64,000 nucleotides of DNA from JAVBMU01 sp031552185 (lineage in GTDB: Bacteria > Actinomycetota > Actinomycetes > Actinomycetales > Cellulomonadaceae). The notes below the pieces were generated by a model that was not told the origin of the DNA, did not search any database, and saw only the letters and a list, made by a program, of their open reading frames with translations. Shown piece by piece: positions 25,359 through 33,640 of the stretch. The stretch spans positions 1 through 64,000 of the forward strand of contig JAVBMU010000007.1 of assembly GCA_031552185.1 (NCBI GenBank), read 5' to 3'. The first letter of the stretch is position 1. Each line of letters opens with the position of its first letter. A program made the position numbers and the translations under genes.

Positions 25359-26666
25359 ATGGCGCGCGACCGAGCGGGATGGCGCCCGATCACGCTCGCC
25401 GTCACGGGACTGCTTCTGGTTGCAGCCGGCGTCGGGGGCGGTTATCTCCTTCATTCACCGAAAGAACGGTTGGCGGTCGAGGTTCCGCGAACGCTGCTTT
25501 CCGCACCGGTGGAGTCCCGGTCGCTGATCACGGAATATGCCGGCACGGGCGTCTTCACGGCGGCCAGTGAGATTGCCGTACGCGCGGCCGCGCCGAATGG
25601 CATGGATGGCCTCGTGACGGCGTCGCCCGTCGCGGCGGGGCAGCAGGTGCCGTGGTGTCGACCCGTTGTCGAGGTGAGTGGTCGGCCCATCATCCTTCTG
25701 CGCGGTGGCCTCCCCGCCTACCGGGACCTTTCGGTGGGCGACGTCGGCGTCGATGTACGGAGGTTGCAGGAGGCGCTTCGGGACTGCGGAATCCGGGTCG
25801 GCGTCGACGGAGACTTCGGGGCGAGCACAGCCCGCGCGGTGAAGGAACTCTATCGTGCGGCCGGATACCGCCCCGTCAGCTCGGCCGCGGAGGGGCTCAG
25901 CGGGGTCGCCGCACCGGAGAAAGCGACGGAATCCGGCGCAGTCACCGACACCGGCTCGGGGCAGGAGGCGAGCGCCGAGATCGCTGATGCCTCCCTCACG
26001 GCGCGGCCGGTCTCCGGAGGGGAAGGAAGGGCCGGTACGCCGGGGCCGACTCCCACGCCCAACGACGCCGAGTCCGCTCCGGCTTCCGCGGCGGACGCCG
26101 TGAAGACAATCATCGTTCCCCGCGCGGAACTTGTTTTCGCTCCTGAACCGGTGCGGGCGGTCGCAGTCGGCGCGCCCGGAACGACGGTGGGAGCCCAACC
26201 GGTGGCTCGGCTTGCGGGTACCCGGGCCCGCTTCAGCGTGTCGCTCTCGGCCGCCCAGCGAGCTGCGATCAAGCCGGGGGCTCTGGTCACGGTGAGCAAG
26301 GGGGACTGGAAGGAGGACACCAAGTTAACTGCGCTGCCTGACAGGCCGGTGATCGATGAAAGCGGCATCCCGACGTATCCGGTTGTGTTGGCGCCTGCCA
26401 CTGTTCCGCCGGCATTTCTCGACGAGGAGGGGCAGTTTGTGGTCAAGGTCGGCCGAGCGGAGCCCTACGAGTTGGTCGTCCCGGTGTCGGCGGTCTACGA
26501 GGACAGCAACGGAACCTCGTTTGTGCAGCGTCTCTCCCCCGGCACCCCGCCGACGCAGGCGCGAGTGACCGTCACGGTGGCCGCCTCGGCGAATGGCTAC
26601 GTGTCCATCAACGTCGTGAAGGGACGTCTTGCGAAGGGGGACGAGGTGGTCGTCGGTGACAAGTGA
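25359..26666 (+). CDS. Peptidoglycan-binding membrane-fusion protein A
   Basis: A 435-aa protein with one N-terminal membrane anchor (ITLAVTGLLLVAAGVGGGYL) and an extracellular part. About residues 122-170 form a PG_binding_1-like domain (LSVGDVGVDVRRLQEALRDC and VDGDFGASTARAVKEL). After a Pro/Ala/Ser-rich linker comes a HlyD/MacA-like beta-barrel region (residues 250-430) ending in KGRLAKGDEVVVGDK. This is the plan of Gram-positive MacA-like adaptors that link an ABC exporter to the cell wall. The ATG at 25359 lies one base after the lipoprotein stop; an upstream GTG frame overlaps that gene. Its end overlaps the ATPase gene by 11 bp. Paralogue at 31678. Confidence 0.8.
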   Translation: MARDRAGWRPITLAVTGLLLVAAGVGGGYLLHSPKERLAVEVPRTLLSAPVESRSLITEYAGTGVFTAASEIAVRAAAPNGMDGLVTASPVAAGQQVPWCRPVVEVSGRPIILLRGGLPAYRDLSVGDVGVDVRRLQEALRDCGIRVGVDGDFGASTARAVKELYRAAGYRPVSSAAEGLSGVAAPEKATESGAVTDTGSGQEASAEIADASLTARPVSGGEGRAGTPGPTPTPNDAESAPASAADAVKTIIVPRAELVFAPEPVRAVAVGAPGTTVGAQPVARLAGTRARFSVSLSAAQRAAIKPGALVTVSKGDWKEDTKLTALPDRPVIDESGIPTYPVVLAPATVPPAFLDEEGQFVVKVGRAEPYELVVPVSAVYEDSNGTSFVQRLSPGTPPTQARVTVTVAASANGYVSINVVKGRLAKGDEVVVGDK

Positions 26667-27354
26667 GCAGCCCCTGCTGGAGCTTCGCGACGCCGCTCGC
26701 ACCTTCGGGCGGGCAGACGCTGCGGTGCACGCTCTGGCTGGTGTCAGCCTCAAGATAGGCGCGGGTACGTCGCTGGCGGTCACCGGACGCTCGGGATCAG
26801 GCAAGTCGACTCTCCTCAACGTGATCGGCCTCGTCGAGGTGCTCACGGCGGGGCAATACTTTGTCGGCGGGCAGGACACCAGCTCGCTTGCGCCCCGTGA
26901 CCTCAATGCCTTGCGGGCGGGGATGTTCGGATTCGTCTTCCAGGCATTTCACTTGGTTCCCTACCTGACAGTTGCCGAGAACGTCGAGATGGGAATGACC
27001 TATCGCAGGCGGCCCGGGCGTGAACGTGCCCGTCGAGTTGCCACCCTGCTCGAGCAGGTCGGGCTCGGCCACCGGCGGGATGCCTCGGTTGCGACGCTCT
27101 CCGGCGGGGAGCGGCAACGCACCGCAGTCGCTCGGGCGCTGGTCCGACAGCCGGTCGTCCTGCTTGCGGACGAGCCGACCGGCAACCTCGACGACGCGTC
27201 GGCCGCAGGCGTGATCGAACTGCTCGACGCGATCGTGTCGGAGGGAATTGCTCTGGTGATGGTGACACATGATCGCGCGACAGCCGCCCGCGCCCAACGA
27301 CAGGTTCACATCCGAGACGGTCGGATCCAGCCGAATGAGCGGGTTGAGGCATGA
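26656..27354 (+). CDS. ABC transporter ATPase A (MacB/LolD type)
   Basis: A 232-aa ABC ATPase with Walker A GRSGSGKST, the LolD/MacB-type FQAFHLVPYLTVAENV Q-loop region, signature LSGGERQRTAVARA, Walker B VVLLADEPTGNLDDA and H-loop MVTHDR. This clade powers mechanotransmission-type exporters. GTG at 26656 lies inside the end of the membrane-fusion gene (11-bp overlap), and the stop overlaps the permease start as ATGA, so lipoprotein, adaptor, ATPase and permease are one coupled operon. Confidence 0.92.
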   Translation: MTSEQPLLELRDAARTFGRADAAVHALAGVSLKIGAGTSLAVTGRSGSGKSTLLNVIGLVEVLTAGQYFVGGQDTSSLAPRDLNALRAGMFGFVFQAFHLVPYLTVAENVEMGMTYRRRPGRERARRVATLLEQVGLGHRRDASVATLSGGERQRTAVARALVRQPVVLLADEPTGNLDDASAAGVIELLDAIVSEGIALVMVTHDRATAARAQRQVHIRDGRIQPNERVEA

Positions 27355-28550
27355 ACACGGGTCCGCCGCCGCGAGCCGATTGGGGGCTTGTCGCTCGACA
27401 TGCCACCGCAGCCATCGTCCGCCGCCCCGGCAGGTCGATGATCACCGCGGTTGGAGTTGCCCTGGGTATCGCCGTCTTCCTGGTGACGGTCGGCTGGTCG
27501 CAGACCGTCGGTTCACAGATCAACCAGACGTTTGACGAACTGGCCGCGACTCTGCTGCGCGTGCGCGATGTCAAAGCGGATATCGCGACCGACGTCGCGA
27601 TGCCCGATGACTTCGGGGCGCGGATCGGTCGCATCGGCGGCGTGGTCGCTGGTGGACGCCTCTGGGAGGGCGGACCCGCGCAGGTTCGGACGTCCGCTGC
27701 GACCGAACCCATCCAGCTGCCGGTCCTGGTCGCCGATCCAGGTGTGTTCGACGCGTCGGGTGCCACTTTGGCGTCCGGCCGCATTCCTGACCTGACTGTC
27801 ACAGAACTCGAGCAGCCGGTGGCCGTACTCGGCGCAGGCGCAGCAAGAGCACTGCACTTCCCGGATGATCGTTCCGGCGCGGCGATTCGCCTCGGGTCCG
27901 TGTCTGTTCTCGTCATTGGCGTATTGGACGATCCTGGCAGTGCCACTGAACTCGACGGCGCCGTTATCGTCCCCCCGACCGCGCCCGTTGCGTCCGGAAA
28001 TGTGCGTCCGCCGCCGAGCCAGATGTCAGCCGTCGTACGGGTTCAACTCGGCACGGCAAGCCATGTAGCCAACGCCCTTCCGGTCGCCCTCCGGCCGGAT
28101 CAGCCGAGCCGGCTCGGCGTCCTGGTCCCGCCTGAGCCGACGGCGCTACGAGGCAATGTCCAGTCATCGCTCGACACCCTTGCTTACGGCGCCGCGTCTC
28201 TCTCCTTGGCCATTGGGGCGATCGGCATCATGAATTCCATGCTGATGTCCGTCGCCCAGCGTTCGGGCGAGATCGGGCTGCGGCGCTCGTTGGGCGCTGG
28301 TCGCCGCCACATTGTGGTCCAGTTCCTCCTGGAAGGGGCCGCGATCGGTGCCCTGGGGGCGATCGTCGGGACGGTCGCGGGCGAGACTGCCCTGCTTCTC
28401 CTGGCAACGATGAACGGCTGGCTACCGGTACTCGACCGAGGTCTGCTTGCGGTCGCTCCCTTCGCCGGCGTCGCGATTGGCGTGATCGCCTCCGCTTACC
28501 CCGCCGCCCGCGCCGCGGGAATCGACCCGGCGACGACCTTGCGCTCCTAA
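27351..28550 (+). CDS. MacB/FtsX-type ABC permease A
   Basis: A 399-aa permease. One helix near residues 28-50 (MITAVGVALGIAVFLVTVGW) is followed by an extracellular MacB-PCD-like domain of about 220 residues, then three helices from about residue 278 (YGAASLSLAIGAIGIMNSML, and two near the end). The cytoplasmic QRSGEIGLRRSLGA coupling motif after the second helix is typical of FtsX/MacB permeases. C-terminus ARAAGIDPATTLRS is the usual end. With the adaptor it would make a tripartite exporter or envelope-directed machine. A truncated paralogue is at 33625. Confidence 0.9.
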   Translation: MNTGPPPRADWGLVARHATAAIVRRPGRSMITAVGVALGIAVFLVTVGWSQTVGSQINQTFDELAATLLRVRDVKADIATDVAMPDDFGARIGRIGGVVAGGRLWEGGPAQVRTSAATEPIQLPVLVADPGVFDASGATLASGRIPDLTVTELEQPVAVLGAGAARALHFPDDRSGAAIRLGSVSVLVIGVLDDPGSATELDGAVIVPPTAPVASGNVRPPPSQMSAVVRVQLGTASHVANALPVALRPDQPSRLGVLVPPEPTALRGNVQSSLDTLAYGAASLSLAIGAIGIMNSMLMSVAQRSGEIGLRRSLGAGRRHIVVQFLLEGAAIGALGAIVGTVAGETALLLLATMNGWLPVLDRGLLAVAPFAGVAIGVIASAYPAARAAGIDPATTLRS

Positions 28551-28608
28551 ATGAGTGATACCGGCCCCGCGCAGGTCACCCCCCGTCCGCCAATCGAAAG
28601 GAAGCCGA

Positions 28609-28905
28609 ATGGCTCAATGCAGATGAGGGTGTAGTCGAGGTCTGAAGCCGCCGACGTGCTCGGCGGCAGCGGTCCAAGGCGTCGCCGGCCAGGCGCACCG
28701 GAAGTACGTGTACAGGCAAGCTGCGGACCATGTCCACGCCACCGCGTCGGTCCACTACAACTACAACAAACTTCCCATCTCGTTCTGGACCGGGCTGAAG
28801 GGCACGGGTAACCTCATCACCCACTACACGCTGTCCGAGCGAGGTTTCCGGAACTGGTCCGAGAACAACTGGACGCGCTGCAAATCGCACGTCGACCGCT
28901 ACTGA
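28609..28905 (+). pseudogene. Broken small secreted-protein gene, lactococcin-972-like?
   Basis: An ATG at 28609 with an AAGGAAG ribosome site 6 nt upstream meets an in-frame TGA after five codons; the same frame is then open to 28905. The open part reads as the tail of a signal peptide (SAAAVQGVAGQA) and a mature region of about 65 residues rich in His, Tyr, Trp and Asn (HVHATASVHYNYNK; WSENNWTRC). This composition, the H-x-AT-x-V core and the place behind a MacB-type exporter recall lactococcin 972 family bacteriocins, but similarity is weak and judged by eye. The N-terminal coding is disrupted, or a GTG at 28708 starts a shorter product without a signal peptide. Confidence 0.4.
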
Positions 28906-28958
28906 CGCATGAGAGCCTATCCCGGCGACACGTGTGATCAGTCTCACAGCAGGGCCTT

Positions 28959-29558
28959 GTGATTCCGGGTGCTTCCCTTGGACGAAGGGTTGGGAGGGAA
29001 GAATGGCGCGATGACGACGGAAGGGCTGGTGCAGGTATCGACGCCGAGGCGTTCCGTTCACTGTTCATTGCTCTCGCCCCTGAGGTGCGCCGATGGGCGG
29101 CGCGTTCGGTCGGACCGGACGCCGCCGATGATGTGGTCGCGGAGACGTTCACTGTCGCGTGGCAACGGAGAGATCATCTGCCGGATGGCGAAAGCGAGAT
29201 CCGGGCCTGGGTTTTCGTAGTCGCTCGTCACAAGGTGTTTCACATCACGTCGCGGATGGGTCGAGACAGCGTCCTGCGGCGTCGGGTCGCCGACGCCGCA
29301 GGACGCTCCACCAGCGGCGACGCCGCCGACGTTGTTGTCGCATCAGTTCACGCTCGGGATATCTTCAACAATTTGAGGCCTGAGGATCGAGAAGTTCTTG
29401 TTCTGGTTGGCGTGTACGGTCTGAGCCCGGCCGACGCCGCTGCCGTTTTGGGCTGCAGCATGACTGCAATGACTACCCGTCTATCCCGCGCCCGTCGTCG
29501 TCTTGAGCAGCTATCTCGAGGCGTCGAAGCCGTCCAAACCGCGAAGAGGGTGCAATGA
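28959..29558 (+). CDS. ECF sigma factor B
   Basis: A 199-aa ECF sigma-70 factor. Region 2 is seen in RRWAARSVGPDAADDVVAET followed by FTVAWQRRDHLP, and region 4 in LRPEDREVLVLVGVYGLSPA with the helix-turn-helix LGCSMTAMTTRLSRARRRLE. The GTG at 28959 is used; a start further in is possible since the first 25 residues are not conserved with sigma A. Its stop overlaps the next gene as ATGA, a typical sigma/anti-sigma arrangement. It lies between cassettes A and B and could drive cassette B. Confidence 0.88.
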   Translation: MIPGASLGRRVGREEWRDDDGRAGAGIDAEAFRSLFIALAPEVRRWAARSVGPDAADDVVAETFTVAWQRRDHLPDGESEIRAWVFVVARHKVFHITSRMGRDSVLRRRVADAAGRSTSGDAADVVVASVHARDIFNNLRPEDREVLVLVGVYGLSPADAAAVLGCSMTAMTTRLSRARRRLEQLSRGVEAVQTAKRVQ

Positions 29559-30655
29559 CGTCCATACAGGAAGATGTTCATGCCTTGCGGACGATGGCTG
29601 CCGGACTTGGCCTTCAGCCTGTAGCGGCTCCGGCAAGTATGAAATGCAGCCCGCCGCCCGATCCGCATTGGATTGAGGCGACGCTCGCGCGCGTGACCTC
29701 AGGTCACGGTTCACCGGCGGCTGTAGCAGACCCCCCAATCCGACCTCGTCCGACGCAGCGAACAAGGCATGTGTACGGCGTAATTGGCATTGCTGCATGC
29801 ATCGCGCTTCTCGCAGTGGTGGTAGGCATCGCCGCCTATCGACCCGCCCCGGCATCCGCCGTGCCGCCGGTGCTTTCGTTCTCTCGGGTTGATCCGAGAG
29901 CCCTCGGACCGGATTCGGGTGTGCCGGCGAAACTGCAACTGTTGGGCATTGCCGCCGCCGCCCGAGCATCGCACGACGACCCACGACCCCCCGGGTCGGA
30001 AACGCAACACGTCCGGACCGACGAGTGGCGATTGGAGACTGAGGTCACGGACCGGGTCGCAGTCAAAATTCGACCGACGCACAGGGACTCGTGGTTGGGC
30101 GCGGACGGGCGTCGTCGACTCCGCGAGACGCCGACCGCGCCGCAGTTCGACGAGAACGGGCGCCAGGTGGAACGGGGGGAATCCGGCGAGACCGTCACCG
30201 ACACCGTGTCGCATGACGTATTCAACCTGCCGAGGAACCTGCCCCACGACCCTTCACGCCTAGCCGACATCTTGTTGCGCGGAACTCCCGCCGAGGGCGG
30301 CGCGGACACGGCAACCCAAACGCTCGCTCTGGCGTCCAGGATCGCCGACATTTTTGACACCCGAGTCGTGGACTCTGATGTACGTGCCGCACTGTGGACC
30401 GTTCTTTCCAAACGCGAAGCTGTACGGGATCTGGGCGCGACGCTCGACCGTGCCGGTCGACCCGGTCGAGCCTTCTCGATCTGGGACGCAGACACTCTTG
30501 CCCTCGAGATCTGGATTATCGATACCACAACTGGCTCGCTTCTTGGGCGCGAGGCCGTCATGTTCGGCTATGCCGGTGTCGTGACCGACCAGGTGCCGCG
30601 CGCGCCCTGGATCGGCTGGCAGGTTACGTACCTGGGCGCGACCTGGGAGAAGTGA
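29555..30655 (+). CDS. CU044_5270-like membrane protein, probable sigma partner
   Basis: A 366-aa protein with a cytoplasmic N-terminus of about 72 residues, one transmembrane helix (GVIGIAACIALLAVVVGIAA) and a large extracellular domain. The arrangement and the C-terminal part (LALEIWIIDTTTGSLLGREA) match the CU044_5270 family often found coupled to ECF sigma genes in actinobacteria. By context it should hold or modulate sigma factor B, with the outer domain as sensor; this is inference, as no zinc anti-sigma motif (HxxxCxxC) is present. It overlaps the sigma gene by 4 nt and is followed after 94 bp by cassette B. Confidence 0.75.
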   Translation: MTSIQEDVHALRTMAAGLGLQPVAAPASMKCSPPPDPHWIEATLARVTSGHGSPAAVADPPIRPRPTQRTRHVYGVIGIAACIALLAVVVGIAAYRPAPASAVPPVLSFSRVDPRALGPDSGVPAKLQLLGIAAAARASHDDPRPPGSETQHVRTDEWRLETEVTDRVAVKIRPTHRDSWLGADGRRRLRETPTAPQFDENGRQVERGESGETVTDTVSHDVFNLPRNLPHDPSRLADILLRGTPAEGGADTATQTLALASRIADIFDTRVVDSDVRAALWTVLSKREAVRDLGATLDRAGRPGRAFSIWDADTLALEIWIIDTTTGSLLGREAVMFGYAGVVTDQVPRAPWIGWQVTYLGATWEK

Positions 30656-30749
30656 CCGAGTTCACATTCGCCGGGCGTGATCCGGGCAGGGCGTACCGGA
30701 TGAAGAAGCGATCGGGAAAATCCTGGTCCGCACAACGAGAGGAATCCGA

Positions 30750-31676
30750 ATGACTCGCGGCACCGTCACCGTCGTTCGCGCACTCGCAGCCGCTTTGCCG
30801 CTCATCTTCGCGGCAGCGCTGCTTGCGGGCTGCGGGGCGAGCCCCGGGCCGCAAACTCTGCCTGCAACGACGAAGCTGACCGAATCCTCGCTCATTGAAG
30901 GTGCCTACGCGAACCCAGTCGATTCTATCATGTTTCCCGATGATGCGGAACAGTCGTTGATCACGGCATCCCTGGAAGGACGCATCAAGGTTTGCATGTC
31001 GGCCGCTGGATACACGTACCACAGCGGAGACGGCCTGCGAAAGCATCGGACCGCAGTGGATGCACAGTACACCTACTCCGTTACGGATCCCGCCACGGCG
31101 GCCGAACTTGGATTCCGCCCCGCCAGTTGGAACGAAGCTGTGCAGGGCCGCCCGGACAGCGGCACTCGACCCGAGGGATACGAAGAGGCTCTCATCGGGG
31201 ACAGCGACAAGAAAACCGTCGTCGACGTCGACGGTATTTCGATCGGGAACTATGACCCTGGGTCTTGTTGGGGCAAAGCGATGGATGCGGTGACGCCTGG
31301 TTGGGCGCGCCAGGAGCGACTCTTCACAATTGCCACGGAGTTGCTTCTCACGGCAAGCACCAAAGCCGACAGTGAGCCTCGGGTCAAAGCTGCGAACGCA
31401 AAGTGGAGCGTTTGCATGGCGAAGGCTGGCTTCGACTACGCGAAGCCGATGGATGCGAACAACGACGAGCGCTTCATCACTGACCGGGCGACCGCGGAAG
31501 AGATCTCGGTCGCTGTGGCATCGGCGACTTGTCAGCATTCATCCGGCCTGCTTCGGATCTGGTCGAAAGTGCGTGCTGAATTGACTCAGCGGGAACTGGA
31601 TAAGCACCCCGGCATTGTTACCGAGTGGCTGAAGCTACAAGCGGAATCCGCGTCCAGGGCAAAGGCGGCCAACTGA
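30750..31676 (+). CDS. Lipoprotein B of ABC cassette
   Basis: A 308-aa predicted lipoprotein with signal peptide and lipobox ALLAGC at about residues 24-29. It is the paralogue of lipoprotein A: SSLIEGAYANPVDSIMFP, VCMSAAGY, LGFRPASW, YDPGSC, VCMAKAGFDYAKPMDA and ATCQHSSGLLRIWSKVR all align, with the same cysteines. The ATG at 30750 has GAGAGGA 8 nt upstream. It begins cassette B and is followed after one base by the adaptor gene, exactly as in cassette A. Function unknown; export chaperone, receptor or immunity lipoprotein are all possible. Confidence 0.75.
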   Translation: MTRGTVTVVRALAAALPLIFAAALLAGCGASPGPQTLPATTKLTESSLIEGAYANPVDSIMFPDDAEQSLITASLEGRIKVCMSAAGYTYHSGDGLRKHRTAVDAQYTYSVTDPATAAELGFRPASWNEAVQGRPDSGTRPEGYEEALIGDSDKKTVVDVDGISIGNYDPGSCWGKAMDAVTPGWARQERLFTIATELLLTASTKADSEPRVKAANAKWSVCMAKAGFDYAKPMDANNDERFITDRATAEEISVAVASATCQHSSGLLRIWSKVRAELTQRELDKHPGIVTEWLKLQAESASRAKAAN

Positions 31677-31677
31677 C

Positions 31678-33000
31678 ATGCGGGGACGGCGCGCCGTTCT
31701 TCTTGCGGCATGCGCCCTCGTTCTGATCGGGGGAGGCGCAGGAGGTGGATTCCTTCTGCACTCGCCGGACGAGCGCGTCACTGTAGAGGTCTCCCGCACA
31801 ACGCTAACGGCGCCCGTTCAGAAGCGGGCGCTCACCACCACTTACACAGGATCCGGTACTTTCTCCGGAGGCGGCGAGGTCAACGTGCAGGTCTCGGCTC
31901 CGGCAGGGATGGGTACCGTGATCACCGACGTGCCGACACAGGTGGGTCAACCGTTGCGTTGGTGCACGGTGGTGGTTGAGGTCAGCGGTCGCCCGATCAT
32001 TCTCTTGCGCGGCGGACTGCCGGCATATCGGGATCTCACAATCGGCGACGAAGGTCGAGATGTCCGCCAGCTCCAGGAGGCGCTGCGGGATTGTGGAATG
32101 GCGGTCCGCATCGACGGGAAGTGCGGCGCAGGCACAGGTTACGCCGTCGAGAAGCTTTACCGCTCCGTAGGCTACCGATCGGTCACGTCGGCCAGCATCG
32201 CATTGACGGCCGCGGCGGCGAGTCCGAGTTCCGCACCGGAAACGGACGAGGCCCGCACGGCCTCCAGTTCGTCCGCTGCTACGGCGGTCGTGACGGAGCT
32301 CCAAACCGTCTTTGTGATGCATCGCGACGGTGATGCCGCGGACGAGGGCAGGTCCGCAGGTGAGCCCACCACCGAGGGATCACCCACCGCAAAATCGACC
32401 GTCGAGGACGATTCGAAGGCTGGACCGGGGGTTGTGGTTGCGCCCAGAGGCGAACTGATTTTTGTGCCGACAACTGCCCGTGCAATTTTCATTCCGGCGC
32501 CGGGGTCTGCCGTTGACACTCAACCCGCAGCGCGACTCGCCCTTGCCGGAGACAGATTCGTCGTCGCCTTCAGTGCGGTTCAGCGGGCAGCGATCCCGCA
32601 GGGAGCGGTTATCACTATCAGGAGAGACGACTGGACCGAAGAACTCCAGCTTCCAGCATTACCGGACCGGGCGACCCAGGACGAGAGCGGCCAGCCCACG
32701 TACGTTGTGACCCTGAAGCTCAGCGGTTCGATTCCGGCCGCGTTCTATGGCGAGGAGGGGCAATTCTCTGTCGCCGTCGGAGGAGCGAAGTCACATGAAC
32801 TCGTCGTTCCAATAGCAGCGGTTTTCGGGGACACGGATTCCGCCATGTATGTCAAGGTATCGGTTCCCGACTCGACGGCGTCGCCAGCGGTGAGTCGCGT
32901 GCGAGTCGCTGTGGTTGCCGCCGCGGGGGGCTATGCGGCGCTCAAGGTCCTGGACGGGCACTTGGCGGTCGGCGACGAGGTGATCATTGGTGACCGCTGA
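31678..33000 (+). CDS. Peptidoglycan-binding membrane-fusion protein B
   Basis: A 440-aa paralogue of the adaptor at 25359. It has one N-terminal helix (AVLLAACALVLIGGGAGGGF), the shared block VVVEVSGRPIILLRGGLPAY, a PG_binding_1-like domain (IGDEGRDVRQLQEALRDC, residues about 123-165), a Ser/Thr/Glu-rich linker and the C-terminal HlyD-like region ending LAVGDEVIIGDR. In the PG-binding domain the VDGDFG of copy A reads IDGKCG here, adding a cysteine. The ATG is one base after the lipoprotein stop. It overlaps the ATPase gene by 11 bp, as in cassette A. Confidence 0.8.
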   Translation: MRGRRAVLLAACALVLIGGGAGGGFLLHSPDERVTVEVSRTTLTAPVQKRALTTTYTGSGTFSGGGEVNVQVSAPAGMGTVITDVPTQVGQPLRWCTVVVEVSGRPIILLRGGLPAYRDLTIGDEGRDVRQLQEALRDCGMAVRIDGKCGAGTGYAVEKLYRSVGYRSVTSASIALTAAAASPSSAPETDEARTASSSSAATAVVTELQTVFVMHRDGDAADEGRSAGEPTTEGSPTAKSTVEDDSKAGPGVVVAPRGELIFVPTTARAIFIPAPGSAVDTQPAARLALAGDRFVVAFSAVQRAAIPQGAVITIRRDDWTEELQLPALPDRATQDESGQPTYVVTLKLSGSIPAAFYGEEGQFSVAVGGAKSHELVVPIAAVFGDTDSAMYVKVSVPDSTASPAVSRVRVAVVAAAGGYAALKVLDGHLAVGDEVIIGDR

Positions 33001-33640
33001 ACCGCCGCTCCTCGAGTTGCGTGACGCCCAGCGCACGTTTGGCACCGGTGATGCCGCGGTGCGAGCGATCGCCGGGGTTGATCTCTGCGTTCATGCGGGT
33101 ACGTCCCTGGCCATTACCGGGCGATCCGGATCGGGCAAGTCAACCTTGCTGAACGTCCTGGGGCTGCTGGAATCGCTGACGTCGGGACGGTACCTTATCA
33201 ATGGACGGGACGCCCAAGGTTTGACCTACAAGGAAGTCGACGCATTGCGGGCGAGCATGTTCGGTTTCGTTTTTCAGGCATTTCACCTGGTGCCCTATCT
33301 GACGGTTGCGGAGAACATAGCGATGGGATTGGCTTATTGCCGCCGGCCCAGGCGCGAAAGGGCGACGGAGATCGACATGCTTCTTGAGCGGGTGGGACTG
33401 ACTCATCGGCGGAATGCCCCGGTGACGACTCTGTCCGGCGGCGAGAAACAGCGTGCTGCAGTCGCTCGGGCGCTGGTTCGTCGGCCGGCCGTCTTGTTTG
33501 CCGATGAGCCTACCGGTAGTCTTGACGACGCATCCGCGTCGGACGTGATCAGCCTTTTCGGTGCGATTGTTGCCGAGGGTCTTGCGCTTGTCATGGTGAC
33601 TCACGACATGGCGACCGCGGCGCGATGCTCATGTCGGTAG
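32990..33640 (+). CDS. ABC transporter ATPase B, C-terminally truncated
   Basis: A 216-aa ABC ATPase with intact Walker A (GRSGSGKST), signature (LSGGEKQRAAVARA), Walker B (VLFADEPTGSLDDA) and H-loop (MVTHDM). It is colinear with ATPase A up to ATAAR, then ends after four unrelated codons, so the last 16 or so residues are missing. The change coincides with the deletion junction that removes most of permease B. The core nucleotide-binding domain is complete, but without its permease it is probably inactive as a transporter unless it serves permease A. GTG at 32990, 11-bp overlap with the adaptor gene. Confidence 0.85.
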   Translation: MTAEPPLLELRDAQRTFGTGDAAVRAIAGVDLCVHAGTSLAITGRSGSGKSTLLNVLGLLESLTSGRYLINGRDAQGLTYKEVDALRASMFGFVFQAFHLVPYLTVAENIAMGLAYCRRPRRERATEIDMLLERVGLTHRRNAPVTTLSGGEKQRAAVARALVRRPAVLFADEPTGSLDDASASDVISLFGAIVAEGLALVMVTHDMATAARCSCR

